From Chlorogloeopsis sp. ULAP01 (GTDB lineage: Bacteria > Cyanobacteriota > Cyanobacteriia > Cyanobacteriales > Nostocaceae): a DNA stretch of 64,000 bases. Position 1 is the stretch's first letter. Each line of letters starts with the position of its first letter. The stretch is taken from contig NZ_JAUDRH010000009.1 of NCBI RefSeq assembly GCF_030381805.1, positions 186,001 through 250,000 of the forward strand, in the 5' to 3' direction. Made by a program: the position numbers and the translations under genes. Shown here in pieces: positions 45,876 through 54,457 of this stretch. The notes below the pieces were generated by a model, which was not told where the DNA came from, searched no databases, and was given only the letters and a program-made list of their open reading frames with translations.

Positions 45876-46541
45876 TTAGACCGTTTGTGCTAGTTGATTG
45901 TTTAGGGCTTCGAGATCAATTTCGTATCCTTGAAACAGGTCGCTGCAACTAGTCTTGTCTGTTTCAGCCAGACGGAGTAAACCCCACAACAGATGTTCAG
46001 TCCCAATAGAGTTCTTACCTTGAAGCCGAACGACTTGCAAGGCAAGCTCTAGAACAAATTTACTCTCTCGGCTAAATCTCGGGTTCTCACAGGATTCAAA
46101 AGAATGCTCATTGGTTTCGATGACCAGCGTCATGCCATTTACTCGAAGTAAACGAGCACTTGTTGTGGTTGGATCAGCCAACAAGCCAGCCAGCAGATGT
46201 TCTGGCTCGACTTGTGATTTGTGCGAACGTGCTGCCTCATTTCGTGCAAACTTAACTGCGTTGATTGCCTTTTCAGTAAACCTCTCGTAACCAAACTCGA
46301 AACCAAAGTAATTTTTGAATCGCTCAACAAGTGTTTGCATAGAATTTTTCACCTCGTAGATGAAAACGTCTTCAAGTGCAACTTTGAACAGACTAGCAAT
46401 TTTAAAAGCCATATCTAGGCTGGGGTCAAACTTGCCAGATTCAAAACCATTGACCGCCTGACGACTGACTCCTAATTCCCTAGCAAGGTCAGATTGTGAC
46501 CACTTGTGCAGTTGTCGAAGTTCTTTCAGTCGGTTTTTCAT
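45876..46541 (-). CDS. XRE-type repressor fused to a Clp N-domain
   Basis: A 221-residue protein. Residues 1-66 are an XRE helix-turn-helix (SQSDLARELGVSRQAVNGFE). Residues about 85-218 form the double Clp-N repeat of ClpA/ClpC chaperones: FTEKAINAVKFARNEA...EHLLAGLL and FSRESKFVLELAL...EHLLWGLL, each with an EHLL turn. No AAA+ ATPase follows. Clp-N domains bind adaptors and substrates, so this could tie a repressor's stability or activity to ClpC. Two near-identical 19-bp palindromes just before its ATG fit autorepression. It is flanked by an Uma2 remnant, so the locus may be acquired. Confidence 0.85.
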   Translation of the reverse strand: MKNRLKELRQLHKWSQSDLARELGVSRQAVNGFESGKFDPSLDMAFKIASLFKVALEDVFIYEVKNSMQTLVERFKNYFGFEFGYERFTEKAINAVKFARNEAARSHKSQVEPEHLLAGLLADPTTTSARLLRVNGMTLVIETNEHSFESCENPRFSRESKFVLELALQVVRLQGKNSIGTEHLLWGLLRLAETDKTSCSDLFQGYEIDLEALNNQLAQTV

Positions 46542-46557
46542 GGCTTTGTCTGTTCTT

Positions 46558-46576
46558 TGTCAAGTATTACTTTACA
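46558..46576. promoter_or_regulatory. Operator 1 of the HTH-ClpN gene (imperfect palindrome)
   Basis: TGTCAAGTATTACTTTACA has the same layout as operator 2 with two mismatched positions. It ends 17 bp before the ATG at 46541. Confidence 0.75.
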
Positions 46577-46589
46577 TAGTTGCCGACAT

Positions 46590-46614
46590 CCTTGTCAAGT
46601 TTTACTTGACAAGG
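46590..46614. promoter_or_regulatory. Operator 2 of the HTH-ClpN gene (perfect palindrome)
   Basis: CCTTGTCAAGT, TTT, ACTTGACAAGG: 11-bp perfect arms. The centre lies 35 bp from that of operator 1. On the minus strand a TTGACA element overlaps it, so bound repressor would cover the -35 region of the repressor gene. Confidence 0.8.
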
Positions 46615-46769
46615 AGGATTTGCGGTAACGTTTGGGATAGTAGGAAATTCTGCTCCAGATGCGGCATAACAACACATTTGAAGCGGACTGGCAAAGTTGG
46701 TCAATGTTGTGGATTGTGGAAAAGGAAAAAATTATCAGTAGGGACAGCGATTCAGGGTTATCTATCAAG

Positions 46770-46997
46770 CAATCTCAACTTGGTGCTTACGTAATAGCAC
46801 GCTTAAAGTGCGATTACCTAGCCAACGGACTTTGCTTGGGTTGGTTAATCTATCCCTACACTCCCTTAGTGGAAATTTACCGTCCAAATCAAGATGTAGA
46901 AACCTTTTACTTTTCTGAACAAACTCCACCCACTTTACCAGGAGAATCTGTACTACCTGGATTTATGCTTGACCTAGCTCCTGTTTTCAATCTTTGA
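46770..46997 (+). pseudogene. C-terminal remnant of an Uma2-family nuclease gene
   Basis: About 75 codons match the C-terminal third of Uma2/DUF820 proteins: LKCDYLANGLCLGWLIYP, VEIYRPNQDVE, and the closing LPGESVLPGFMLDL. The N-terminal two thirds, including the Asp and Glu-x-Lys of the PD-(D/E)xK core, are absent; the open frame back to 46659 has no Uma2 character. Uma2 families expand and decay freely in cyanobacteria, so this is best read as a broken copy. Confidence 0.75.
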
Positions 46998-47009
46998 ATG
47001 CAAATAGAT

Positions 47010-47552
47010 TTATTTCAAATCTAGTAATCCTTCTTCCTTCAACTTCGGATTAAATCTAACTTGTGCTTGCAATCCGCGCTCCTCTAAAACTTTTAAAATT
47101 TCTGCCTCTACTCGCCGCGCCACATTTTTAATAATTTTAGTTTTTGCCATTTCATCAATAGAATTCTCATAATTTGTATTCTCTTCTGGTGTCATTGAGA
47201 CTTTGGCATCTATTGGCTGTGTCCATTTTTCTTTCTCATCTTTATTTCCCACAGGCACACTACCATTTTCTTCAATCCATGCCTTCTCAATATTTTCTAA
47301 TACTGTGCGACTCGGACGTTCAATTGTTTGAATTTTTATCCAATAACACTTTTGTGGTTGACGTACTAAATGCTGCTTAAGACTGAGATAAACATCACGA
47401 GAATATCCTACATATTGCAGTATTTTTTTCTGGTCAAAAATCGCATAGACCCCGATTCGACCTTGAAAATTTTCAGGTAATTGACCATAATCATCAATAC
47501 AAGGAATATATTCTAGACTTGCTAAAGAAAGAATATTTGTTTCAGTTGACAT
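47010..47552 (-). CDS. GIY-YIG fold protein
   Basis: A 180-residue protein. Residues about 30-95 give a GIY-YIG nuclease-like fold: GRIGVYAIFDQ, LQYVGYSRDVYLSLKQHL, WIKIQTIERPSRTVLENIEKAWIEENG. The GIY is GVY and YIG is YVG; the Arg position (SRD) and the later Glu (ENIEKAWI) are kept. The basic C-terminal tail, ending AQVRFNPKLKEEGLLDLK, is typical of a cyanobacterial subgroup of unknown function. Nuclease activity on branched or damaged DNA is possible. Confidence 0.8.
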   Translation of the reverse strand: MSTETNILSLASLEYIPCIDDYGQLPENFQGRIGVYAIFDQKKILQYVGYSRDVYLSLKQHLVRQPQKCYWIKIQTIERPSRTVLENIEKAWIEENGSVPVGNKDEKEKWTQPIDAKVSMTPEENTNYENSIDEMAKTKIIKNVARRVEAEILKVLEERGLQAQVRFNPKLKEEGLLDLK

Positions 47553-48152
47553 AAATCAAATTAAAAATTTCAAAGTTAGTATTTTTAGCGAGTAAATAAT
47601 AAATTGCTAATTCTTTTGATCCTCTGCTATTAGCCATTAGCAATTAACTCTTTAGCTTCTGGTTTGAGAGCAAAACTACTATCAAAACTTTCGACAATTT
47701 TTAGAGCCATTTTACTTATAGTTATTTATAGGTAATTGTTAACTACTGAGGACTATTGTGTCCATCACTAGAGCACGCTAAAAAATCCACTTTAAATTAG
47801 CCTATTGGATTGTGTGACTCCTGTCAGTGGAGAAGGGTGGCTATTTGAGATTAAGAATTGTGAAGCTAAATGTTTTTGGGCTTATATCCGGTTTGAAGGC
47901 AGCCGCGATGAAAAAAATCATCACCAAGCATGAAAAAGCTATTTCTCCTATACCCCACCTCTTACATCCTCCTTCAAGTCAAAGGGTATTAAATTAAAAA
48001 TTGTTGAATAATTAGCCAAATTTGGCTGATTTGATGGAGAATATCCCCTCATAATTTAGTTTATTTGTGTTTCTGAGTAATATGTTGAAACCTCGTAGGA
48101 GGTTAGCCTGCGGAGTGATATCTTATCACAGTGTTTTGGCGAGGAAGAAACT
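47553..48152. other. Divergent 600-bp spacer
   Basis: Between the GIY-YIG gene and the TPR gene. There is a 26-codon minus-strand frame (from ATG at about 47712) and a 45-codon plus-strand frame at 47796-47933, neither recognisable. Tandem-like ATTAGCCATTAGCAATTA occurs near 47628-47646. Promoters of both flanking genes are expected. Confidence 0.45.
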
Positions 48153-48632
48153 ATGAGCAAGCTCAAACACGTTTGGATTATGCTGGCGTCTTTAGTACCG
48201 TTAACAAATTTGAGCAGCAAGGCTCAGGCACAGTTCGATCCTTTCATCTCCCAACCACAGATGCCACCTCCAATAAATGCACCAGCAATGTCGATAGAGC
48301 AGCAAATGCGAGATCGGATACAACACCAAAGAGTAACTCCAGCTCCCAATTCAATCAGCAATCCCAAACTTGCGGCTGCTTATTTAAAAGAGGGTTTTGA
48401 ACACTATAATCGAAGAGAGTACCAAAAAGCCGTTTCAGCTTATAATCTAGCACTCCATTACAACTCAAGTTATGCGGTTGCTTATCTTGGTCGTGCCATG
48501 GCTTTGAGAAAATTAGGAGATAAATACAATGCATTTTTGGATGCTCGAAGAGCGTCTCATTGGTCTCGCCAACAGGGAAACATGAAAGTTCTTAATGCGG
48601 CAGAAAGATTTAAGCGTGTGATATATAGGTAA
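48153..48632 (+). CDS. Exported small TPR protein
   Basis: A 159-residue protein with a signal peptide (hydrophobic residues 8-20, then SSKAQAQF) and a Pro/Gln-rich stretch to about residue 70. Two TPR motifs fill about 73-150: AAAYLKEGFEHYNRREYQKAVSAYNLALHYN and the following SYAVAYLGRAMALRKLGDKYNAFLDARRA. TPRs mediate protein contacts, so this is probably a periplasmic scaffold. GAGGAAG precedes the ATG. No family name is recognised. Confidence 0.75.
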   Translation: MSKLKHVWIMLASLVPLTNLSSKAQAQFDPFISQPQMPPPINAPAMSIEQQMRDRIQHQRVTPAPNSISNPKLAAAYLKEGFEHYNRREYQKAVSAYNLALHYNSSYAVAYLGRAMALRKLGDKYNAFLDARRASHWSRQQGNMKVLNAAERFKRVIYR

Positions 48633-49007
48633 TACCGAGTCCCAAGAAAACAGCCGTTAGTTTTAGCTGACGCAAGTGTATAATCACAGTTGACGCAATC
48701 TAAGTCATATTCCCAGAACTGGAGCAATTAAAAAGGAATTTGTGAAGTGGAAAATTTGTAAATTGCTGGTTTGGGAAAGAAGAAAAATTTATTGCATCCA
48801 GTTCAGGCATCCACATTGTCTTATACCAACCCATTCTCAGATGTGGAGTCACTGCTCACACTTATGGCAGCACTAGCCATAAATTGGGTGGGTTAAAAAA
48901 CTCAAGCGCAACTTTTTTCTCGGCAATCCTAACATTGGCGTTCTGGATGCTATATTAGTAAATCTAGTAGTGTGTGTACATATATTATAGTCTTTCTGGA
49001 ATTGACT
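48633..49007. promoter_or_regulatory. Upstream region of rpsT
   Basis: A 375-bp spacer with a dyad between CCAACCCATT (48826) and AATTGGGTGGGTT (48881). The rpsT promoter and leader must lie here. No defined motif beyond that. Confidence 0.4.
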
Positions 49008-49313
49008 GTGGCGAATACAAAGTCTGCTCTGAAACGCGCCAAAATCGCAGAACGCAATCGTTTGCGCAACAAATCTTATAAATCAGCGGTAAAGACGCTG
49101 ATGAAGAAATACCTTTCTGCTGTTGAAACCTATGCAGCCAACCCTACCCCAGAAGCCCAGCAAGAGGCACTGGCTCGAATGTCGGAAGCTTATAGCAAAA
49201 TCGATAAAGCCGTGAAGCGAGGTGTTCTTCATCCCAATAATGGAGCTAGAAAAAAATCAAGATTAGCTCGTAAATTCAAAGCCAAAACGCAAACAGCAGC
49301 AACTGCACAATAG
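49008..49313 (+). CDS. rpsT: 30S ribosomal protein S20
   Basis: A 101-residue basic protein that begins ANTKSALKRAKIAERNRLRN after the initiator. The GTG at 49008 gives the expected S20 start; the frame upstream is open but lacks family similarity. S20 binds 16S rRNA at an early assembly step. The C-terminal half is rich in Lys/Arg (GARKKSRLARKFKAK), as usual. It precedes the tatD-like gene and rpoB-rpoC1-rpoC2, a conserved cyanobacterial order. Confidence 0.95.
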   Translation: MANTKSALKRAKIAERNRLRNKSYKSAVKTLMKKYLSAVETYAANPTPEAQQEALARMSEAYSKIDKAVKRGVLHPNNGARKKSRLARKFKAKTQTAATAQ

Positions 49314-49489
49314 TCAAAATTCAGCAGTCAGCAGTCATTCATGCTCTTGACTTTTGACTAGTGAATAATTATATAGACGCGATTAATCGCGTCTCTACTG
49401 TACGGGCGGGTTTAGAAGATAAATTATCAGTTTAAATGGCAAGATTATCAGTAAAACCCGCCCCTACTAAAAAATGACTAATGACTAAA

Positions 49490-50275
49490 ATGCAGCTAAT
49501 CGACACCCACGTTCACATAAACTTTGACCTTTTCCAGTCAGACTTAGAAACAGTACGATCGCGGTGGCAAGAAGCGGGTGTTGTGCGTTTAGTACATTCC
49601 TGTGTTGAGCCAACAGAATTTTCCAGCATTCAGGCTCTAGCTAAACGTTTTCCTGAAATTAGCTTTGCTGTAGGGTTACATCCTTTAGATGCAGATAAGT
49701 GGCATCATCAAACCGCAGATGAAATTAGCTCATTAGCTCGTTCCGATTCTAAAGTAGTAGCAATTGGGGAAACAGGACTGGATTTTTACAAAGCTGAGAA
49801 CTACGAACATCAAATTATGGTGTTTGAGGCGCAGCTTGCGATCGCAACTGAACTAAATTTACCAGTGATTATCCACTGCCGTAACGCAGCAGCAGAGGTA
49901 AGGCAAGTGCTGGGAAGATGGAAAAATCTCAAAGGCGAAAGTTTGCGGGGTGTAATGCACTGCTGGGGCGGAACACCAGAGGAGACTCAATGGTTTGTTG
50001 ACTTAGGCTTTTACATTAGCTTTAGTGGCACTGTTACCTTCAAAAATGCCAAGCCAATCCAAGAATCTGCTGTTGTTGTTAGAAGTGATCGCCTGTTAAT
50101 CGAAACAGACTGTCCGTTTTTAGCTCCAGTTCCCAAACGAGGCGAACGGCGTAACGAACCTGCCTATGTTCGTTATGTAGCCGAACAAGTAGCCCGTCTG
50201 CGAGGAGAAACGACTGATGCGATCGCATCTCTCACTACTAAAAATGCTTGTGAATTATTCGGCTTGGCACTGTAA
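49490..50275 (+). CDS. tatD: TatD-family metal-dependent deoxyribonuclease
   Basis: About 261 residues. TIM-barrel metal residues are visible: IDTHVHINFD (His-x-His), IGETGLDFY (Glu), VIIHCRNA (His), GVMHCWGG (His) and LIETDCPFLAP (Asp), all typical of TatD 3'-5' DNases. The ATG at 49490 is favoured, since the ATG at 49481 belongs to an ATGACTA tandem repeat that adds only MTK. The position between rpsT and rpoB is common in cyanobacteria. Confidence 0.92.
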   Translation: MQLIDTHVHINFDLFQSDLETVRSRWQEAGVVRLVHSCVEPTEFSSIQALAKRFPEISFAVGLHPLDADKWHHQTADEISSLARSDSKVVAIGETGLDFYKAENYEHQIMVFEAQLAIATELNLPVIIHCRNAAAEVRQVLGRWKNLKGESLRGVMHCWGGTPEETQWFVDLGFYISFSGTVTFKNAKPIQESAVVVRSDRLLIETDCPFLAPVPKRGERRNEPAYVRYVAEQVARLRGETTDAIASLTTKNACELFGLAL

Positions 50276-50352
50276 AAGCGCAGTTATAAATGGGCTTTTG
50301 AAGGATGTGAAAAAACATTATTTATTAGGAAGGCAAAAATATGATAAGATTA

Positions 50353-50399
50353 TTGCCTCCAAAATAGGTTTCCTTACGCCATAATGTTTAAGGAGGCAA
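50353..50399. repeat. Inverted repeat in the rpoB leader
   Basis: TTGCCTCC at 50353-50360 and GGAGGCAA at 50392-50399, perfect 8-bp arms with a 31-nt loop. Possible RNA stem in the rpoB leader or terminator of tatD. Confidence 0.55.
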
Positions 50400-50813
50400 C
50401 AGCTAACATAACATCTCTACTTCAGTTGTACCAATTTTGCTTAACTATCCTCCTAAGACTTAAAGGCAATGCTATAAATCTATGACAAGCCTTTTCCATA
50501 GTAGGTAGAGAAGATATTTAGTTTTGAGGTAGCAAAAATCTAAATTTAAAGCAATACAAATTTATTTTATAAAAGTATTTTCCTGTGAATACCACCCATC
50601 AAAATCAAGCAACACGGACAAACAGCAAGCTTGGCACATTACTCCCTCAGTATTAGAATATCATCGCTCTGGATAGTAAAGACAGGAACTTAATTGAAGG
50701 CAACAGCAAAAGAACTGCGTAGCTGAAACAGCGCGGTTTTGGAGGGTGAAGTGATAAAAGCAAAACATATTTTGGCGACGCTAAACCAGCTACTCTTAAA
50801 AGTTAAGCAAATC

Positions 50814-50876
50814 GCAAAATTTTGGCAACTGTTGTCCTTACAGAGGTCAATTGCCCTCTTGCCAAAATTGCTTTTT
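50814..50876 (+). terminator. Attenuator-like hairpin with T-run before rpoB
   Basis: GCAAAATTTTGGCAA at 50814-50828 pairs with TTGCCAAAATTGC at 50859-50871 (one bulge), followed at once by TTTTT. It lies about 100 bp before the rpoB start and could stop transcripts reading through from tatD or a leader promoter. Confidence 0.65.
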
Positions 50877-50979
50877 CCAAGTCTAATTGCTCCGTTTGCC
50901 TGCACCTGCACCTAGCAGATGGTGTCAGGAGAAGTTCCCACACACCCACAATTTTAACCAGGTTGACAAAGGTAGAGGC

Positions 50980-53900
50980 ATGACTAACGAAACTATTATG
51001 GAACCCGCCTTTTTGTTGCCCGACTTAATTGAGATCCAGCGTTCTAGCTTTCGTTGGTTCTTAGAGGAAGGGCTCATAGAAGAACTTAACTCCTTTAGTC
51101 CGATTACTGACTATACTGGCAAACTAGAGCTACACTTTTTAGGTCAGAATTACAAACTCAAGGAGCCAAAGTACAGCGTAGAAGAAGCAAAAAGGCGGGA
51201 TAGCACTTATGCTGTTCAAATGTATGTACCTACGCGTTTAATTAATAAAGAAACGGGGGAAATTAAAGAGCAAGAAGTATTTATCGGAGATCTGCCTCTG
51301 ATGACAGAGCGCGGTACGTTTATTATTAACGGTGCCGAACGTGTGATCGTCAACCAGATCGTGCGATCGCCTGGAGTTTATTACAAATCCGAAATTGACA
51401 AAAACGGGCGGCGTACTTATTCAGCTAGTTTAATTCCTAACCGGGGAGCATGGCTGAAATTTGAAACAGACCGTAACGACTTGGTGTGGGTTCGCATCGA
51501 CAAAACCCGCAAACTCTCAGCCCAGGTATTGCTGAAAGCATTGGGCTTGTCAGATAACGAAATCTTTGATGCCCTGCGTCACCCAGAGTATTTCCAAAAA
51601 ACCATTGAAAAAGAAGGGCAATTCTCCGAAGAAGAAGCTTTGATGGAGTTGTATCGCAAACTACGCCCCGGTGAACCACCTACAGTTTTGGGCGGACAAC
51701 AGCTTCTTGACTCCCGTTTCTTCGACCCCAAACGCTATGACTTGGGACGTGTAGGAAGATACAAACTCAACAAAAAACTACGCCTGCAAGTCCCAGAGAC
51801 AGTACGAGTACTTACTCCCCAAGACATCTTGGCTGCGGTAGATTACTTGATTAACTTGGAATACGATATTGGTAGCACTGACGACATTGACCACCTCGGA
51901 AATCGTCGGGTGAGAAGCGTTGGTGAACTCCTACAAAACCAGGTACGAGTAGGCTTAAATCGCCTAGAGAGAATTATCCGGGAAAGAATGACCGTATCTG
52001 ATGCCGAAGCCTTGACACCCGCTTCCTTAGTTAACCCCAAACCTTTAGTAGCGGCAATTAAAGAATTCTTCGGTTCCAGCCAATTGTCCCAGTTCATGGA
52101 TCAAACCAACCCCCTAGCAGAATTGACCCATAAACGTCGTCTTTCTGCCCTGGGGCCTGGTGGTTTAACTCGCGAACGCGCTGGCTTTGCCGTGCGAGAC
52201 ATTCACCCCTCCCACTACGGACGTATTTGTCCGATTGAAACCCCAGAAGGGCCAAACGCTGGTTTGATCGGTTCTCTGGCAACCCACGCACGGGTAAATC
52301 AGTACGGTTTCTTGGAAACGCCCTTCCGTCCTGTAGAAAACGGGCGTGTCAGATTCGACTTGCAACCAGCCTATATGACTGCCGACGAAGAAGACGACTT
52401 CCGGGTGGCGGCTGGAGATGCGCCAATTGATGAAAATGGTCACCTGATTGGGCCACAAGTACCTGTACGCTATCGCCAGGATTGGGCAACCACAACACCA
52501 GAACAAGTAGACTATATCGCAGTCTCTCCAGTGCAAATAGTGTCGGTGGCTACGAGCATGATTCCCTTTTTGGAACATGATGACGCCAACCGCGCTTTGA
52601 TGGGATCGAATATGCAACGGCAGGCAGTACCCCTGCTCAAACCAGAGCGTCCATTGGTAGGTACTGGATTAGAAGCACAGGGAGCGCGGGACTCCGGGAT
52701 GGTGATTATCAGCCGTACCGACGGAGAAGTCACTTACGTAGATGCCACCAAGATTCGCGTGCGCCCCAAACCCAACACTCCCGAACAAGAGTACACACTT
52801 TCTAAATACCAGCGTTCCAACCAAGACACCTGCCTCAACCAAAAACCATTGGTACGTATAGGTGAACGGGTTGTTGCCGGTCAAGTGTTGGCAGATGGCT
52901 CTTCTACCGAAGGTGGAGAGTTAGCACTAGGTCAAAATATCATCGTCGCCTATATGCCTTGGGAAGGCTACAACTACGAAGACGCAATTTTAATTTCCGA
53001 AAGACTGGTACAGGATGATATCTACACTTCAATTCACATTGAAAAATATGAAATTGAAGCCAGACAAACAAAACTCGGCCCAGAAGAAATCACCAGAGAA
53101 ATTCCCAACGTTGGTGAAGATGCACTGCGAAATTTGGATGAGCAGGGAATTATCCGCATCGGTGCATGGGTAGAAGCTGGAGATATCTTAGTCGGTAAAG
53201 TTACCCCCAAAGGTGAATCTGACCAACCGCCAGAAGAAAAACTGCTGCGAGCAATTTTCGGTGAAAAGGCTAGAGATGTACGGGATAACTCCCTGCGCGT
53301 ACCCAACGGAGAAAAAGGACGCGTAGTTGATGTACGTCTTTTTACCCGCGAGCAAGGCGATGAATTGCCACCGGGAGCCAACATGGTGGTGCGGGTATAC
53401 GTAGCTCAGAAGCGCAAAATCCAAGTTGGTGACAAAATGGCAGGACGCCACGGAAATAAAGGGATTATTTCCAAGATTTTGCCGATGGAAGATATGCCCT
53501 ACTTACCCGATGGCTCACCAGTAGATATTGTGCTCAATCCCTTGGGTGTACCCAGCCGGATGAACGTCGGTCAGGTATTTGAGTGTCTATTGGGATGGGC
53601 TGGTCAAAACATGGGAGTGCGGTTTAAGATTACGCCTTTTGACGAAATGTACGGCGAAGAAGCATCCCGTTCGATAGTACACGGCAAATTACAAGAAGCC
53701 AGAGACGAAACAGGTAGAAACTGGGTATTTAACCCGGACGATCCCGGCAAAATCTTAGTGTATGACGGACGTACTGGCGAACCCTTTGACCGTCCGGTGA
53801 CTGTGGGTGTGGCTTATATGCTGAAGTTAGTACACCTAGTAGACGACAAGATCCACGCTCGTTCTACAGGCCCTTACTCCTTGGTTACCCAACAGCCTTT

Positions 53901-54279
53901 GGGTGGAAAAGCACAACAAGGTGGACAGCGATTTGGAGAAATGGAAGTGTGGGCATTGGAAGCCTTTGGTGCAGCTTACACCTTGCAAGAGTTACTCACA
54001 GTCAAATCCGACGATATGCAAGGGCGTAACGAAGCATTGAATGCGATTGTTAAAGGTAAAGCAATTCCTCGCCCAGGAACACCAGAGTCCTTCAAAGTGT
54101 TGATGCGAGAATTGCAATCTTTAGGGTTGGATATTGCCGTCCATAAAGTGGAGACACAATCAGATGGCAGCACCGTAGATGCGGAAGTCGATTTGATGGC
54201 AGATAACAACGCCCGTCGCACACCTCCAAGGCCAACCTATGAATCTTTAAGCCGCGAGTCACTGGAAGAAGAAGAGTAA
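50980..54279 (+). CDS. rpoB: RNA polymerase beta subunit
   Basis: A 1099-residue catalytic subunit counted from the ATG at 50980, where the cyanobacterial RpoB start MTNETIMEPAFLLPDLIEIQ begins. Signature segments include GTFIINGAERVIVNQIVRSPGVYY (fork region), SQFMDQTNPLAELTHKRRLSALGPGGL (rifampicin pocket), MPWEGYNYEDAILI and GDKMAGRHGNKG. Length is typical for cyanobacteria. It heads the rpoB-rpoC1-rpoC2 cluster. The tail (ESLSRESLEEEE) is acidic. Residues of the rifampicin pocket look wild type. Confidence 0.97.
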   Translation: MTNETIMEPAFLLPDLIEIQRSSFRWFLEEGLIEELNSFSPITDYTGKLELHFLGQNYKLKEPKYSVEEAKRRDSTYAVQMYVPTRLINKETGEIKEQEVFIGDLPLMTERGTFIINGAERVIVNQIVRSPGVYYKSEIDKNGRRTYSASLIPNRGAWLKFETDRNDLVWVRIDKTRKLSAQVLLKALGLSDNEIFDALRHPEYFQKTIEKEGQFSEEEALMELYRKLRPGEPPTVLGGQQLLDSRFFDPKRYDLGRVGRYKLNKKLRLQVPETVRVLTPQDILAAVDYLINLEYDIGSTDDIDHLGNRRVRSVGELLQNQVRVGLNRLERIIRERMTVSDAEALTPASLVNPKPLVAAIKEFFGSSQLSQFMDQTNPLAELTHKRRLSALGPGGLTRERAGFAVRDIHPSHYGRICPIETPEGPNAGLIGSLATHARVNQYGFLETPFRPVENGRVRFDLQPAYMTADEEDDFRVAAGDAPIDENGHLIGPQVPVRYRQDWATTTPEQVDYIAVSPVQIVSVATSMIPFLEHDDANRALMGSNMQRQAVPLLKPERPLVGTGLEAQGARDSGMVIISRTDGEVTYVDATKIRVRPKPNTPEQEYTLSKYQRSNQDTCLNQKPLVRIGERVVAGQVLADGSSTEGGELALGQNIIVAYMPWEGYNYEDAILISERLVQDDIYTSIHIEKYEIEARQTKLGPEEITREIPNVGEDALRNLDEQGIIRIGAWVEAGDILVGKVTPKGESDQPPEEKLLRAIFGEKARDVRDNSLRVPNGEKGRVVDVRLFTREQGDELPPGANMVVRVYVAQKRKIQVGDKMAGRHGNKGIISKILPMEDMPYLPDGSPVDIVLNPLGVPSRMNVGQVFECLLGWAGQNMGVRFKITPFDEMYGEEASRSIVHGKLQEARDETGRNWVFNPDDPGKILVYDGRTGEPFDRPVTVGVAYMLKLVHLVDDKIHARSTGPYSLVTQQPLGGKAQQGGQRFGEMEVWALEAFGAAYTLQELLTVKSDDMQGRNEALNAIVKGKAIPRPGTPESFKVLMRELQSLGLDIAVHKVETQSDGSTVDAEVDLMADNNARRTPPRPTYESLSRESLEEEE

Positions 54280-54285
54280 ATAGGG

Positions 54286-54303
54286 GCTAAGGGCTAAGGG
54301 CTA
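54286..54303. repeat. Tandem GGGCTAA repeats after rpoB
   Basis: Two and a half copies of GGGCTAA directly after the rpoB stop, part of the short tandem repeat class seen throughout the window. Confidence 0.6.
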
Positions 54304-54457
54304 GGGAACAGTTAACAAGAAAGGAAACTGATAACTGATAACTGACACCCAGCCTCTAAACCCTAACCTCTGAAAAACTGAATATTCCTACCAGCACGGT
54401 TTGCAATGCCCGTGCAAATTAAGTGAATTTATAACTTAGAACGCAGCACTAAAACAG

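Larger units (their letters stand above)
50276..50979 (+). promoter_or_regulatory. Long leader region of rpoB
   Basis: A 704-bp non-coding stretch before rpoB. It holds the inverted repeat TTGCCTCC/GGAGGCAA (50353-50399) and the attenuator-like hairpin with T-run (50814-50876). The open frame back from the rpoB ATG to 50887 lacks RpoB similarity. These structures suggest control of rpoB transcription in its leader. Confidence 0.55.

Noticed and set aside
47796..47933. 45-codon plus-strand fragment (SGEGWLFEIK, FWAYIRFEG) after a stop
   Set aside because: It looks somewhat protein-like but has no start codon and I cannot match it to a family; possibly a gene fragment.
52165..52617. 150-codon minus-strand frame inside rpoB
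   Set aside because: Antisense shadow of the conserved rpoB coding sequence with no independent signal.
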